Translations under genes and position numbers: made by a program
Source: Anoxynatronum buryatiense
GTDB taxonomy: Bacteria; Bacillota; Clostridia; Peptostreptococcales; Tindalliaceae
Direction of reading: 5' to 3'
Assembly (NCBI RefSeq): GCF_900182905.1
Contig: NZ_FXUF01000013.1
Coordinates: 1 to 64,000 of the forward strand
Length of the DNA: 64,000 bases
Notes under the pieces: generated by a model
What the model was told of the DNA's origin: nothing
What the model saw: the letters and a program-made list of their open reading frames with translations, nothing else
Databases searched by the model: none
In this document: positions 33,587-42,310 of the stretch, one piece after another
Numbering within the stretch: position 1 is the first letter of the stretch
How the letters are laid out: every line of letters starts with the position of its first letter

Positions 33587-34774
33587 TTAGTGTGATCGGT
33601 TGTTTGAAGCAGTCTTAATTGTTTTCACCAGATCGGTGTACTCTTTTTGCCTCCTGGCAAATTTTTCATACAGGTTTTCTTGGCTCACTTGATCTATTAT
33701 CAGGTAGAGTTTATCTCTTAATTCATTCAGCTTTTTGTTATCATGCCTGGCCGATAGTTCTTCAAGGATTTCCCCCACCTTATCTTTCATGTTGTGATGA
33801 TCGATCATTTTGCTCATGTAAAAGGACAATGATTCTAAACCCTGGCTATCCAAATGACTTTGAGACTTGAATCTTCCCCAATCATATATAAAACGTGTCA
33901 GGTTTTTTTCCAGATAGAACAAATACTCTTTTTTGGCTTCATAAGGAGGTTTGTGAATAATCGTTAAGGCTTGATCCGGTACGAAGAATGAACGATACCG
34001 CGCATCATGTTTGTTCGTGGCTGTTAACGCATTGCCGTTTTCATACAATAGCCTTGTGGCTAACAAAAATGAAAAATCTTCGCCCCGCGTCACATCTTCT
34101 GGGTGAAACATGGTTTCAAATACATCCTTGTGGATAATCATATTCCCTCCAAAACCAAATATAGACTCTTTAATCGTAGGATCACTCATAAGTTTTGTCA
34201 TGTCTTTATTCATCGAAGAAAACTTTTCCCAGCTTTTCAAATCGTCTTTCGTTGTGATCATCACTGTTCTGTTCTTCTCGTACGGCGCAGTAAAAATGGA
34301 TTTATCGCTATGCTGGCATAGTAATGCCCTCAGCGTGACAAGATACGATTCTCTCAGTATTTCATCATCGTCAATTTGAATGACATAATCCATGTCATCT
34401 TCTGCCGCATATAAGAACCCCTGGTTGCGAATCGTCGAATAGTTCTCCACTGAATAAAAATCTGAATCATATTTTTTTTGATTCCCAGCAATATGGCTAT
34501 TTGTGATAATTTCATACGGGTATTTTGAAGTTTCGACAATTTTGTTGATTTTTGCCTCGATGATCGCGTCATTGGCAGTCGCTTTGGAAACATCTATCCC
34601 GAACAGATAAAGTTTAACATCCTCTTCAATCGCCGCTAACGCATTAATCGATTGAATGGTGTGGGAGAGCGTTTCAACCTTTTCAAATTCATCAAGATAA
34701 GTCGGATGATCAAAAGTATGATAGACGTTTTTGTCTGCTGCTACGTAAACATTTATTACAATGCCCAGTTTCAT
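33587..34774 (-). CDS. Glycosyltransferase-like protein (GT-A fold), last gene of the ABC operon
   Basis: This 395-residue protein starts MKLGIVINVYVAAD, has the body of a GT-A nucleotide-sugar transferase (SINALAAIEEDVKLYLFGID), and a metal-binding acidic cluster YVIQIDDDEIL (about residues 131-141). A second segment GRGEDFSF-like (TRGEDFSFLLATRLL) matches the catalytic acidic region seen in family 2-type transferases. There is no signal peptide or membrane segment, so it acts in the cytoplasm. It lies 20 bases after the LacI gene. The donor and acceptor are unknown. Its place with a phosphodiester glycosidase suggests a role in making or remodelling a phospho-glycan, which is inference. Confidence 0.65.
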   Translation of the reverse strand: MKLGIVINVYVAADKNVYHTFDHPTYLDEFEKVETLSHTIQSINALAAIEEDVKLYLFGIDVSKATANDAIIEAKINKIVETSKYPYEIITNSHIAGNQKKYDSDFYSVENYSTIRNQGFLYAAEDDMDYVIQIDDDEILRESYLVTLRALLCQHSDKSIFTAPYEKNRTVMITTKDDLKSWEKFSSMNKDMTKLMSDPTIKESIFGFGGNMIIHKDVFETMFHPEDVTRGEDFSFLLATRLLYENGNALTATNKHDARYRSFFVPDQALTIIHKPPYEAKKEYLFYLEKNLTRFIYDWGRFKSQSHLDSQGLESLSFYMSKMIDHHNMKDKVGEILEELSARHDNKKLNELRDKLYLIIDQVSQENLYEKFARRQKEYTDLVKTIKTASNNRSH

Positions 34775-34794
34775 ATGGTCTCTCCCCGCTTCAT

Positions 34795-35796
34795 TTATGG
34801 TGTTTCAGTCGTTTCTCTGATGATAAAGTTACTTTTAATAATTTTAGACGGTGGCGTCTTTCCTTCAAAAATATCTTTAAGGGATTCAATCATTGCTTTC
34901 GCTATTTCATCTGAATTCTGATCGATGGTCGTGAGCGAAGGGGAATAATACGCCGACATCGGAATGCCATCAAATCCAACCACTTTCGTTTGTTCTGGAA
35001 TCGCTATTTTTCTGATGTTGAGCGCTTTTAATACTCCCAGCGCTTTCTCGTCTCCCGATACAATTATTCCATCAGGCATTTTCTCTTTAGGCACGCTCAT
35101 GACATGATTGTACCCATCTTGAGAGGTGCGAATGTCTGTGATGATTTCATGTTCTAATTGAAAGCGGGTTACCCCATCTATGAATCCCTGTTGCCTTTCT
35201 TCGTTCACTGTATACGCCAGGCTTCCTAAATAGAAGTGAATCTTTCGGCAGCCAAGATTCTTTAGATAAATGACCGCATTATAAATGGCATCATAATTAT
35301 CGATATCCACATAAGGGTTTTTTTGATTGATTAATGATTTGCCCAACGTGACTGTCGGCAGATCATCTTCCCTTTGTGTGTGGTCTGTCGATGGTTTTTT
35401 CCTCGTATTCAGCTGTAGTAAGCCGTCTGCTATCCCTTCAGCAAAGATCGAATTGCGGTTGGTATCTAAATGATCAATTTGGTGAAGGATTAGTTTGTAT
35501 CCATACTTTTTGGCATATCCATTCAAACTTTGAAATAAATTCATGTACCATTGTCCAATGAAAGGCGTGTTTTGTTTTTCCACACTGACAATAATGTGGT
35601 AGATGGATTTGACTCTCAAATTTTTTGCATAAATATTAACATTGAAGTGCGTTTCATCTAAGATTGCCTGCACTTTTTCCCTTGTCTTGGTTTTCACATT
35701 AGGATGATTGTTAATAACCCTTGATACCGTTCGAATGGATACACCTGATAGTTCACTGATGTCTTTGATGGTTAGATTTTTATTTTTCATATTCAT
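34795..35796 (-). CDS. LacI/GalR family transcriptional repressor
   Basis: This 333-residue protein has a LacI-type headpiece (LTIKDISELSGVSIRTVSRV, residues 8-27; hinge NLRVKS at about 58-63) and a sugar-binding-protein-like effector domain (about 65-330) with VGFDGIPMSAYYSPSLTTI. LacI proteins usually respond to sugars or sugar phosphates. It is the fifth gene of the ABC operon, seven bases after the glycosidase-domain gene. The palindrome TTGCCA-N4-TGGCAA at the operon start is a fitting operator, implying autoregulation. ATG 35796 or 35790 may be the start. Confidence 0.92.
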   Translation of the reverse strand: MNMKNKNLTIKDISELSGVSIRTVSRVINNHPNVKTKTREKVQAILDETHFNVNIYAKNLRVKSIYHIIVSVEKQNTPFIGQWYMNLFQSLNGYAKKYGYKLILHQIDHLDTNRNSIFAEGIADGLLQLNTRKKPSTDHTQREDDLPTVTLGKSLINQKNPYVDIDNYDAIYNAVIYLKNLGCRKIHFYLGSLAYTVNEERQQGFIDGVTRFQLEHEIITDIRTSQDGYNHVMSVPKEKMPDGIIVSGDEKALGVLKALNIRKIAIPEQTKVVGFDGIPMSAYYSPSLTTIDQNSDEIAKAMIESLKDIFEGKTPPSKIIKSNFIIRETTETP

Positions 35797-35803
35797 TACC
35801 TAT

Positions 35804-37936
35804 TCATTTTTTATTTTCCTGATTGCATTTCAGCTGAAACACAAAAAAGGAATTGACGGGTCTCACCATGCCAGTCGCATTGTATTTTGAAGCACAGGGA
35901 ATATTTAATTCGGTAAAAACACCTTGGCTGGCATATCCCAGACAACTGGATGCCCCGCCATCTAAATTCACCAGCCAATCTAAATCTTGATGCTCCCTTA
36001 AGACATGCACCACCACCTCATCAAATCTAACTCCTTCACTCTCCTTAATTCTACCCGAAAAAGAATATAGCAACATTTCGCCAGCCAGTGTCTTTCCAAT
36101 GACGCTGCGAGGTCCTCTTTTGAATTCGTGCACAATGGTTTCTTGTGACTTTAAAGAATTCTCATGCAACCACCCTTCATTCTCAAAATTTGATAATTGC
36201 TTGGCGTAGGTTTCAACTAAGTTCTCACCATTTTTATAGAGAAAGGTGCCGCCGCCCGCTGCCACCACGACCTGATCCCACGTGCTTTTAGGTATGTCTT
36301 TCGGATAATCAATTTCCATGTGCATGGATACTGTTGCCATTTCACTGATAAGATTAAAATCAAAGTATTTGAAAGATAAGACAATGGCCGTTGGCGGTAC
36401 GGTTCGAGTCCCATAAAAAAAGTCCTGCAGCACATTATTAATGAACACTAAATTGTAGCGGTTCTTCATCTTCTCAGCTGAATTGCCATCAAATGGCGTC
36501 ATCAAGAAAACGGCTTGTTCCCCGTCCATGGGATTGATCTGACTTTCTTCCAGTTCATACGTGCTGTTTAAAAGCTTGATTTTAGCTTTGTTAATGACTC
36601 TATTGCCAGCAATTACATCCCCATCCCTTGTAATGCCAACGAATGCTTTGTTAAACAAAGGCGGTAGTTCTATCCCCTCTTGATAGTATAAATAATCCAT
36701 ATAAAAATTCTTAAGGGTTAATTTCTTTTCTTTAGGGGAGATGCCGGCATTATATTCATCTCTCAGTTTTTCTGTGTAAAAATACAACCCGTTTAAGTAT
36801 ACATAATCACCACTTTTGTTTTTGAAGTAAGCCCTCGGATACACCAGGTCTTTTTGGGTTTGATACGGAGAGACAAATGTGACATGCTGTAATTCTTTTG
36901 GATGAATGACGGCTTTCGCATACTGCAACGGGGGATTTGCACGATGATATAAGCTGATTTGCGAAGGTAATGACGGCGTGTGCTGCATGTCATATTCATA
37001 ATAATTAGAAGCTAATCGTTTGTCGTTTTCATGTAACTGGTGCGCATAATGGTAGAGTGAATAGGCTCCCTTCTCAACCATCGTGCAATTTTTGTAAGCG
37101 AACTCATTCTTTTTTATATATGCCAGAAAGGGATGCACGCCATCCCCATACACTTCAAATAAATTGGTGAAGCCCTGTGAATAAGGATTCAACGCATTTC
37201 CGATGATTAGTTTATCTCCCGGTATATCATTGACCCGATACAGGCTTAATTCGCCCAACAGAATGGTTAACCGCTCCTGCTGACCAAATGATGGATGGGC
37301 TGGATTGATGTACGGCTCGTCTGATTGATCCAATTGGATGTCAATCTCTAATTTGTCGAACCGTCGTACTAAATGCAACAGCTCTTCATACGTGGGCTCA
37401 TTGATGACCTCATGCACCTTAACCAACACACTGATTGAATGCGTTGCTCCTATTTTTTCCAAATATCTTAACATCAGTTCAAGCTGTTGATAGTGCTCGC
37501 TCACAATCAATAAAGGCTTGCCGCGAAAAGTAGGCAGGCACCTGTTTTCTTCCCATACAAGACGTAACGAGTTGCGTTTATTTTCATCAATATTATAAAA
37601 TGCGATCTCTGTCAATGATATGTTACCATGATTTCTTTTGAAGTCATTCATCCTGTTAATACCAGGCAAAAACTGTTTTCTAATTCTCACTAAGTCACCA
37701 TATATCTCTAAATTGTACTTGGTGCGATACTGTGCATCGTTTAAAAAATAGCCTTCTATTTCACGATAATATTGCTTTTTCAGATCATCGTCTTCAAAAG
37801 AAACTTCGGCCACTTTATCATACAGCATATGTTTACCCTTTGATAAGTCGATTTGAAACTCAAAAAATTCAAAGCGATTATATTGATTATATGATTGTAT
37901 CCATGCTCTCATGAAGTCACTTTTAAACTCTTTCAT
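35804..37936 (-). CDS. Phosphodiester glycosidase (NAGPA-domain) protein with large unknown N-terminus
   Basis: This 710-residue protein has no signal peptide. The C-terminal third (about residues 480-705) matches the NAGPA/DUF2233 phosphodiester glycosidase domain: GPRSVIGKTLAGEMLLYSFSG is split by RSVIGKT, and LDWLVNLDGGASSCLGY holds the conserved NLDGG(A/G)SS active region, ending TGMVRPVNSFFVF. This domain splits sugar-1-phosphate-alcohol phosphodiesters (as in uncovering GlcNAc-P-mannose). The first 470 residues are unrecognised. ATG 37936 is chosen for GGAGGAAC upstream. It follows the permease gene by 31 bases. A cytoplasmic hydrolase acting on an imported phosphodiester or phospho-glycan is the natural inference. 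Confidence 0.75.
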   Translation of the reverse strand: MKEFKSDFMRAWIQSYNQYNRFEFFEFQIDLSKGKHMLYDKVAEVSFEDDDLKKQYYREIEGYFLNDAQYRTKYNLEIYGDLVRIRKQFLPGINRMNDFKRNHGNISLTEIAFYNIDENKRNSLRLVWEENRCLPTFRGKPLLIVSEHYQQLELMLRYLEKIGATHSISVLVKVHEVINEPTYEELLHLVRRFDKLEIDIQLDQSDEPYINPAHPSFGQQERLTILLGELSLYRVNDIPGDKLIIGNALNPYSQGFTNLFEVYGDGVHPFLAYIKKNEFAYKNCTMVEKGAYSLYHYAHQLHENDKRLASNYYEYDMQHTPSLPSQISLYHRANPPLQYAKAVIHPKELQHVTFVSPYQTQKDLVYPRAYFKNKSGDYVYLNGLYFYTEKLRDEYNAGISPKEKKLTLKNFYMDYLYYQEGIELPPLFNKAFVGITRDGDVIAGNRVINKAKIKLLNSTYELEESQINPMDGEQAVFLMTPFDGNSAEKMKNRYNLVFINNVLQDFFYGTRTVPPTAIVLSFKYFDFNLISEMATVSMHMEIDYPKDIPKSTWDQVVVAAGGGTFLYKNGENLVETYAKQLSNFENEGWLHENSLKSQETIVHEFKRGPRSVIGKTLAGEMLLYSFSGRIKESEGVRFDEVVVHVLREHQDLDWLVNLDGGASSCLGYASQGVFTELNIPCASKYNATGMVRPVNSFFVFQLKCNQENKK

Positions 37937-37967
37937 GGATGTTCCTCCAGTTTGATGTTCCTCCAAT

Positions 37968-39674
37968 TTAAAGAACTTTCTTTTGTTTGCCATAAACTAA
38001 TGACAATGAAATCGTTGAAATCAGCATCAAAATCACCGAGTAGACCAATACAAGCGCTTGAGCATTGGGATTAATTTGACTTTCGGCATTATTCTTCATG
38101 ACAACACCCAATGGCTCATACAGCGGGTGATAGAGTAATACAGACAAATCATAATCTGCCAACAGCGCATTAAAATTAAGGACAAAAATCGCCAGAATAA
38201 AGGGGCGAATGACAGGGAATACGATTTTACGAAAAATATAAAACGGTCTCGCTCCCATGCTTTTAGCCGCTTCTTCTAATGAATGGTCCACATTGTACAA
38301 GGCCGCATTGGTCATGCGTAAAGTGAAAGGAATCTTGATAATGATGTACCCCACTAACAACATCACCGGTGTTCCTGTCAAAACCTTTCCAAACAACAAC
38401 ATTCTTTTGGTATCATATGTCACTATTAAACCCATGGCGATCAGTGTTGAAGGAAGCAGCCACGGGGTCATCAGTGCATAATCCACGACACTTCTGTAGA
38501 AGGATTTTCCACTCCTCAGGTACCGTGCCAGTGTCAAAATCAACGCACCCACCATGAAAGCTGCAAGGGTAGCATAGACGATACTTGTCAAGTAGGGTTT
38601 GTATGAGGAAGGTTGAAATAGCAGCGACGTGTAGTTTTGCAGCGTGAAAGAACTGATTCTGATATTTCCGGTGGCGATGGTATACCCATCAGTAAACGAG
38701 TAAATAATGATCAATAGAATTGGAATCACATAGATCAGAAAAATGGTATAGGCGCTGACATGCAAGAGTATATTAACCGCAGGATTTTTAATTTCTTGCT
38801 TTATCAACGTTGTTTTGACTTTTGAAACAGACATGTAGTGATACCTTGACTCTATTATTTTGGAAATAAACAAAGTGAAGATGGTCGCTATCCCGAGTAT
38901 GAGAGATAAGACCGTTGCAATATCACGCGAGGCAATGCTTTTTGAGAATCTGATAATCATCGGATTGATTGTCTGAAAATGTTCTCCTCCGATCATTAAT
39001 GGTGCTGAGGTCGCACCTAATCCAGTCAACACAATGAGGATGGTGATGGCAAAATAATTGGGGCTTAGCACCGGCAAGACCACTTTTGTTAAGATCGTCC
39101 AACTGGAAGCTCCCATACTTTTTGCCGCTTCTATGGTTTGGTAATCAATATTCTTTAAAGCGTCAGATAAAAATATAATATGAAAACTTGTTAACGCAAA
39201 AGTCATCACAAATGTAACCGCACCATATCCTTCAAACCAGTGTGGATTCATCGCAGGAAAAATTTTCATTAGCATGTTCGTTATCACACCTGAGCTTCCA
39301 TACACAAAAAGATAGCCGGACGCCAGTACAATTCCACCGTATACTAACGTACTGCTATACCCGATTTTCAGAAACCGGCTGCCTTTTATTTTGAAATAAT
39401 CAGACACCAAAACAATGAACGTCCCCAATAGGTTGACGGTGATTGCCAACGTTCCCGCCAGAATAAAACTATTTTTTAGACTTCGCATGGCCCTGCCTGA
39501 TTTCATAAAACGTTCAATGGCAGAAATCGTGAAGCGGCCATCCTGAAAAAAAGTTTCAAAGATCAAGTTGATATTTGGAAATATCAGAAAAGCAAAAAGC
39601 AACCATGTCGTTCCACTCAAAAATAAGAAGTGCATTGCATTTACCTTTTTCATTTTAGCCATTATATGTTTCAT
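37968..39674 (-). CDS. ABC transporter permease, fused double domain (FbpB/ThiP/AfuB type)
   Basis: This 568-residue protein has about twelve membrane segments in two tandem BPD_transp_1 domains. Each has an EAA loop: IEAAKSMGASSWTILTKVVLPVLSP in the first half (EAAKSMGASS about residues 182-191) and LEEAAKSMGARPFYIFRKI in the second. Fused permeases of this type import ferric iron, thiamine, polyamines, 2-aminoethylphosphonate or, for AfuABC, hexose phosphates. AAGGGGAG lies seven bases upstream of the ATG. It is the third gene of the operon. The LacI and glycosidase neighbours favour a sugar-phosphate-like cargo over iron. Confidence 0.9.
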   Translation of the reverse strand: MKHIMAKMKKVNAMHFLFLSGTTWLLFAFLIFPNINLIFETFFQDGRFTISAIERFMKSGRAMRSLKNSFILAGTLAITVNLLGTFIVLVSDYFKIKGSRFLKIGYSSTLVYGGIVLASGYLFVYGSSGVITNMLMKIFPAMNPHWFEGYGAVTFVMTFALTSFHIIFLSDALKNIDYQTIEAAKSMGASSWTILTKVVLPVLSPNYFAITILIVLTGLGATSAPLMIGGEHFQTINPMIIRFSKSIASRDIATVLSLILGIATIFTLFISKIIESRYHYMSVSKVKTTLIKQEIKNPAVNILLHVSAYTIFLIYVIPILLIIIYSFTDGYTIATGNIRISSFTLQNYTSLLFQPSSYKPYLTSIVYATLAAFMVGALILTLARYLRSGKSFYRSVVDYALMTPWLLPSTLIAMGLIVTYDTKRMLLFGKVLTGTPVMLLVGYIIIKIPFTLRMTNAALYNVDHSLEEAAKSMGARPFYIFRKIVFPVIRPFILAIFVLNFNALLADYDLSVLLYHPLYEPLGVVMKNNAESQINPNAQALVLVYSVILMLISTISLSLVYGKQKKVL

Positions 39675-39758
39675 ATTAACTCCCCTTGTGCAATTAAGTG
39701 GAGCCGAGGCAGTTCAACCAGGGCCGAAGTTTTTTCGAAAACAGCGCCATTCATTGGC

Positions 39759-40757
39759 CTAAAAAGTTAAAATGGCATTTTTATCAATGTAAATGTCTAC
39801 GTGATCCCCAATGGCACAATCGTTTCTTTCGTTATCGATCACATAACTTCTCATCAGGTCACCTTGGTACTGATAGGTGTATTTACTCAGATTTCCATAA
39901 TACTCTTTCTCTACAAGTACCACCCCCAATTTATGATATCTCTCAGGGCTCGGGTGAGGGGGTTCTAAATAGATCTTTTCCAGTCTGATGTAGGCTTGAA
40001 GCTTGATGTCTATTTCCAACTCTTTTTTCAGATTCCCCGGCAATAAATTAATGTCCCCAATAAAATTCGTTACAAATTCAGTTTTCGACTCATTGTAGAT
40101 TTCTTTTGGTGTGCCTACTTGCTCTAAATAACCCTTATTAAACACTGCGATTCTATCTGAAATGGTTAAAGCTTCTTCTTGATCATGGGTGACATAGATG
40201 GTGGTGATCCCAAATTCTCTTTGCAGCCTTTTCAGCTCCATTCGAAGCTGCCCTCTCAAATTTGCATCCAAATTTGAAAGTGGTTCATCTAAAGCAAGTA
40301 TTTTAGGTTTCATGACTAACGCCCGTGCAATTGCGACTCGTTGTTGCTGGCCTCCACTTAACTCTGAGACTCTTTTATTCAACTGCTCATTGTTTAAATC
40401 TACTTTCTCTGCTATTTCCCAAACCATTTGCTCAATCAACGTTTTGGATTTTTTTTGCAACTGAAGGCCAAATGCAATATTGTCAAACACATTCATTGTC
40501 GGGAATAGCGCATAGCTCTGGAAAACAATGCCTATCTCTCTTTCTTCCACCGGTTTATCGTTCACCCTGACTCCTTCGATCAGAATAGTGCCCTGAGAAG
40601 GCTTAATAAAACCCACCAGACTACGTAACGTGGTTGTTTTACCGCAGCCAGATGGCCCTAGCAACGTGAAAAACTCACCTTCGTTAATGATTAAATTAAG
40701 GTTTTGGATTGCCACAAAATCCCCGTACCTGATCTCTACGTTATCGAATGTAATCAT
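39759..40757 (-). CDS. ABC transporter ATP-binding protein
   Basis: This protein of about 332 residues has Walker A GPSGCGKTTTLRSLVG (about residues 34-49), Q-loop IGIVFQSYALFPTMNV, signature LSGGQQQRVAIARAL, Walker B ILALDEPLSNLDANLR and the switch His in YVTHDQEEAL. The C-terminal region (about 240-332) is a TOBE-like regulatory domain (PGNLKKELEIDIKLQAYIRL). It energises the fused permease from the cytoplasmic side. The start at 40757 has GAAGGAGTG upstream; the frame extends further without a site. It follows the binding-protein gene by 80 bases. Confidence 0.94.
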   Translation of the reverse strand: MITFDNVEIRYGDFVAIQNLNLIINEGEFFTLLGPSGCGKTTTLRSLVGFIKPSQGTILIEGVRVNDKPVEEREIGIVFQSYALFPTMNVFDNIAFGLQLQKKSKTLIEQMVWEIAEKVDLNNEQLNKRVSELSGGQQQRVAIARALVMKPKILALDEPLSNLDANLRGQLRMELKRLQREFGITTIYVTHDQEEALTISDRIAVFNKGYLEQVGTPKEIYNESKTEFVTNFIGDINLLPGNLKKELEIDIKLQAYIRLEKIYLEPPHPSPERYHKLGVVLVEKEYYGNLSKYTYQYQGDLMRSYVIDNERNDCAIGDHVDIYIDKNAILTF

Positions 40758-40837
40758 TTTACACTCCTTCAACTTTTTCAATCGCTTTAATAGCGACAGC
40801 CGAAGAATGAACTCGGCTGTCGCAGGATTGAGTTGTT

Positions 40838-41869
40838 TTATCTCATGATTTCCAACTCTATTTTTTCGGCCCACTTTTCGATATGGGCACCAACAAAGCC
40901 CCAATCAATGTCTTGAACAGTAAGGGATTCGTCAATGGCTCTAATATATTCTGGCGCAAATGAAAGTGCTTCTTTGTTAGCCGGTAAAGAATAAAATTCT
41001 TCAGCCCATTTGCCTTGTACTTCTGCCGAGCCAAACCAATCTAAAAACTTCTTCGCTTCATCAATGTTTGAAGATCCGTCAATAATACCAATCTGTTCAA
41101 CCACATAAGGAACGCCCACCGCCGGCTTCGCATAGTAAGACTTGACGCCATATTGCTCTTCCCGGGCTGCAAGTCCACTTGACCACATTTGGCCCATTGG
41201 CGTTGTTCCTTCTGCTAATAGCGCATAAAATTCTTCACCCTCTTTTGCAATGTATCCATTGTCATAGAGTTGTTTAACAGCTTCCCAGCCTTCTTCGGAT
41301 ACACCCAACTCTCCGTTCTCATCTAGATACCGTACTAAGATGCCGCTAATAACCGCCCTCGTTGTGCCGCCTGAAAGACTTGAAAACAGAAAATACTGAC
41401 CATGAAATGCTGGGTTCTCCCATAAATCTGTCCAATCCTGGGGACCCGTTGCTTCACTATACACATCTTGGCTGTATATCAGTAATATGGCTTGCTTGAC
41501 CAATGAATGATAGTATCCATCCTTATCGTTCATGCCTTCCTCAACTTCACCGGCCCATTCAGGAACATATTCAAGGAGAACGTTTTCATTTTTTAAGGAT
41601 TCAAATCCCATTGTGTTTAAACCAAAAACGATGTCGGCAACCGGATTATTCTTTTCTGCAATCAGACGATTGGCAAGATCTCCACCACCAACCTGAACTG
41701 CCGTGACAGTAAAGCCTGCTTCTTTCGCTTTTTCCTCTACCCATTCACCACGACCATCAGTGAGGGAATTGGAGTAAATAACCAACTCGCCACTACCCTC
41801 TTTTTGTCCACAAGCTGGTAATGTCAACAACATCATCGCAATCACTATCAGACAAATCCATTTTTTCAT
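40838..41869 (-). CDS. ABC transporter substrate-binding lipoprotein (Fe3+/sugar-phosphate type family 1)
   Basis: This 343-residue lipoprotein (MKKWICLIVIAMMLLTLPAC, modified Cys20) belongs to the ferric-type binding proteins (SBP_bac family) with GELVIYSNSLTDGRGEWVEE at its mature start. Iron-binding members use a Tyr pair near the C-terminal lobe; here PAVGVPYVVEQIGII and EEFYSLPANKEALSF are seen but no clear YY pair. This, with the operon context, leaves a sugar-phosphate, phosphonate or polyamine ligand open. It is the first gene, with GAGGAGG nine bases before its ATG, behind a strong promoter. Confidence 0.88.
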   Translation of the reverse strand: MKKWICLIVIAMMLLTLPACGQKEGSGELVIYSNSLTDGRGEWVEEKAKEAGFTVTAVQVGGGDLANRLIAEKNNPVADIVFGLNTMGFESLKNENVLLEYVPEWAGEVEEGMNDKDGYYHSLVKQAILLIYSQDVYSEATGPQDWTDLWENPAFHGQYFLFSSLSGGTTRAVISGILVRYLDENGELGVSEEGWEAVKQLYDNGYIAKEGEEFYALLAEGTTPMGQMWSSGLAAREEQYGVKSYYAKPAVGVPYVVEQIGIIDGSSNIDEAKKFLDWFGSAEVQGKWAEEFYSLPANKEALSFAPEYIRAIDESLTVQDIDWGFVGAHIEKWAEKIELEIMR

Positions 41870-41896
41870 GACTGTCCTCCTCTGAGTATTATTATT

Positions 41897-41946
41897 TTGC
41901 CATCGTTGGCAATTTGAATTATACACTCTTATGGATGCTTTATCAA
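41897..41946 (-). promoter_or_regulatory. Promoter and LacI-type operator of the ABC operon
   Basis: On the minus strand -35 TTGATA (41941-41946), a 17-base spacer and -10 TATAAT (41918-41923) form a near-ideal sigma-A promoter. Five bases beyond the -10 begins the perfect dyad TTGCCAACGATGGCAA (41897-41912; six-base arms, four-base centre), covering the expected transcription start, so repressor binding would block initiation. It is 28 bases upstream of the first start codon. Confidence 0.78.
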
Positions 41947-41989
41947 GTGTTTTTAGATGAATATTGTACTTATCTAGTGATAATGTCAC

Positions 41990-42187
41990 CTAAAGGTTAA
42001 CTTGAGAAAATATCACCTCATACGATAAACTACCGTCATGAAAAAGAGGTTCTTATCATTTGAGCAAACAACCACTGGACCGATTCAACATCATTTCTCT
42101 TGCCATTGCAGGATATCTTATGTGCAAAGAAGCTGTGACAGATTTCTTATTTGAGATTGAATAATGGGTATGGATTCAGACGATGAT
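41990..42187. other. Gap with no recognised gene
   Basis: A 33-codon open stretch from a TTG at 42060 (LSKQPLDRFNIISLAIAGYL) has no ribosome binding site and no recognised relative. It may be a gene remnant like the racemase fragment that follows. Confidence 0.3.
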
Positions 42188-42300
42188 ACTGTCAGTCACT
42201 GGGAGATATCGAAAAGTGAGTTTGACGCAAAGTGAGGCGGCCCAATGCATTGGGGCCGCCATTCTGGAAATTGCTATTGACATTGAAAAAGCGACCGTTC
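42188..42300 (+). pseudogene. Fragment of an Asp/Glu racemase gene
   Basis: About 113 bases align with positions 32408-32520 of the intact racemase gene. They share CAGTCACTGGG at the start, GAGGCGGCCCAA in the middle, and the codons for an LEIA-type helix and IEKAT, at roughly 80% identity by eye. The rest of the gene is gone. It ends 10 bases before the amidohydrolase stop codon, on the opposite strand. Confidence 0.75.
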
Positions 42301-42310
42301 CTGTCTCTGA

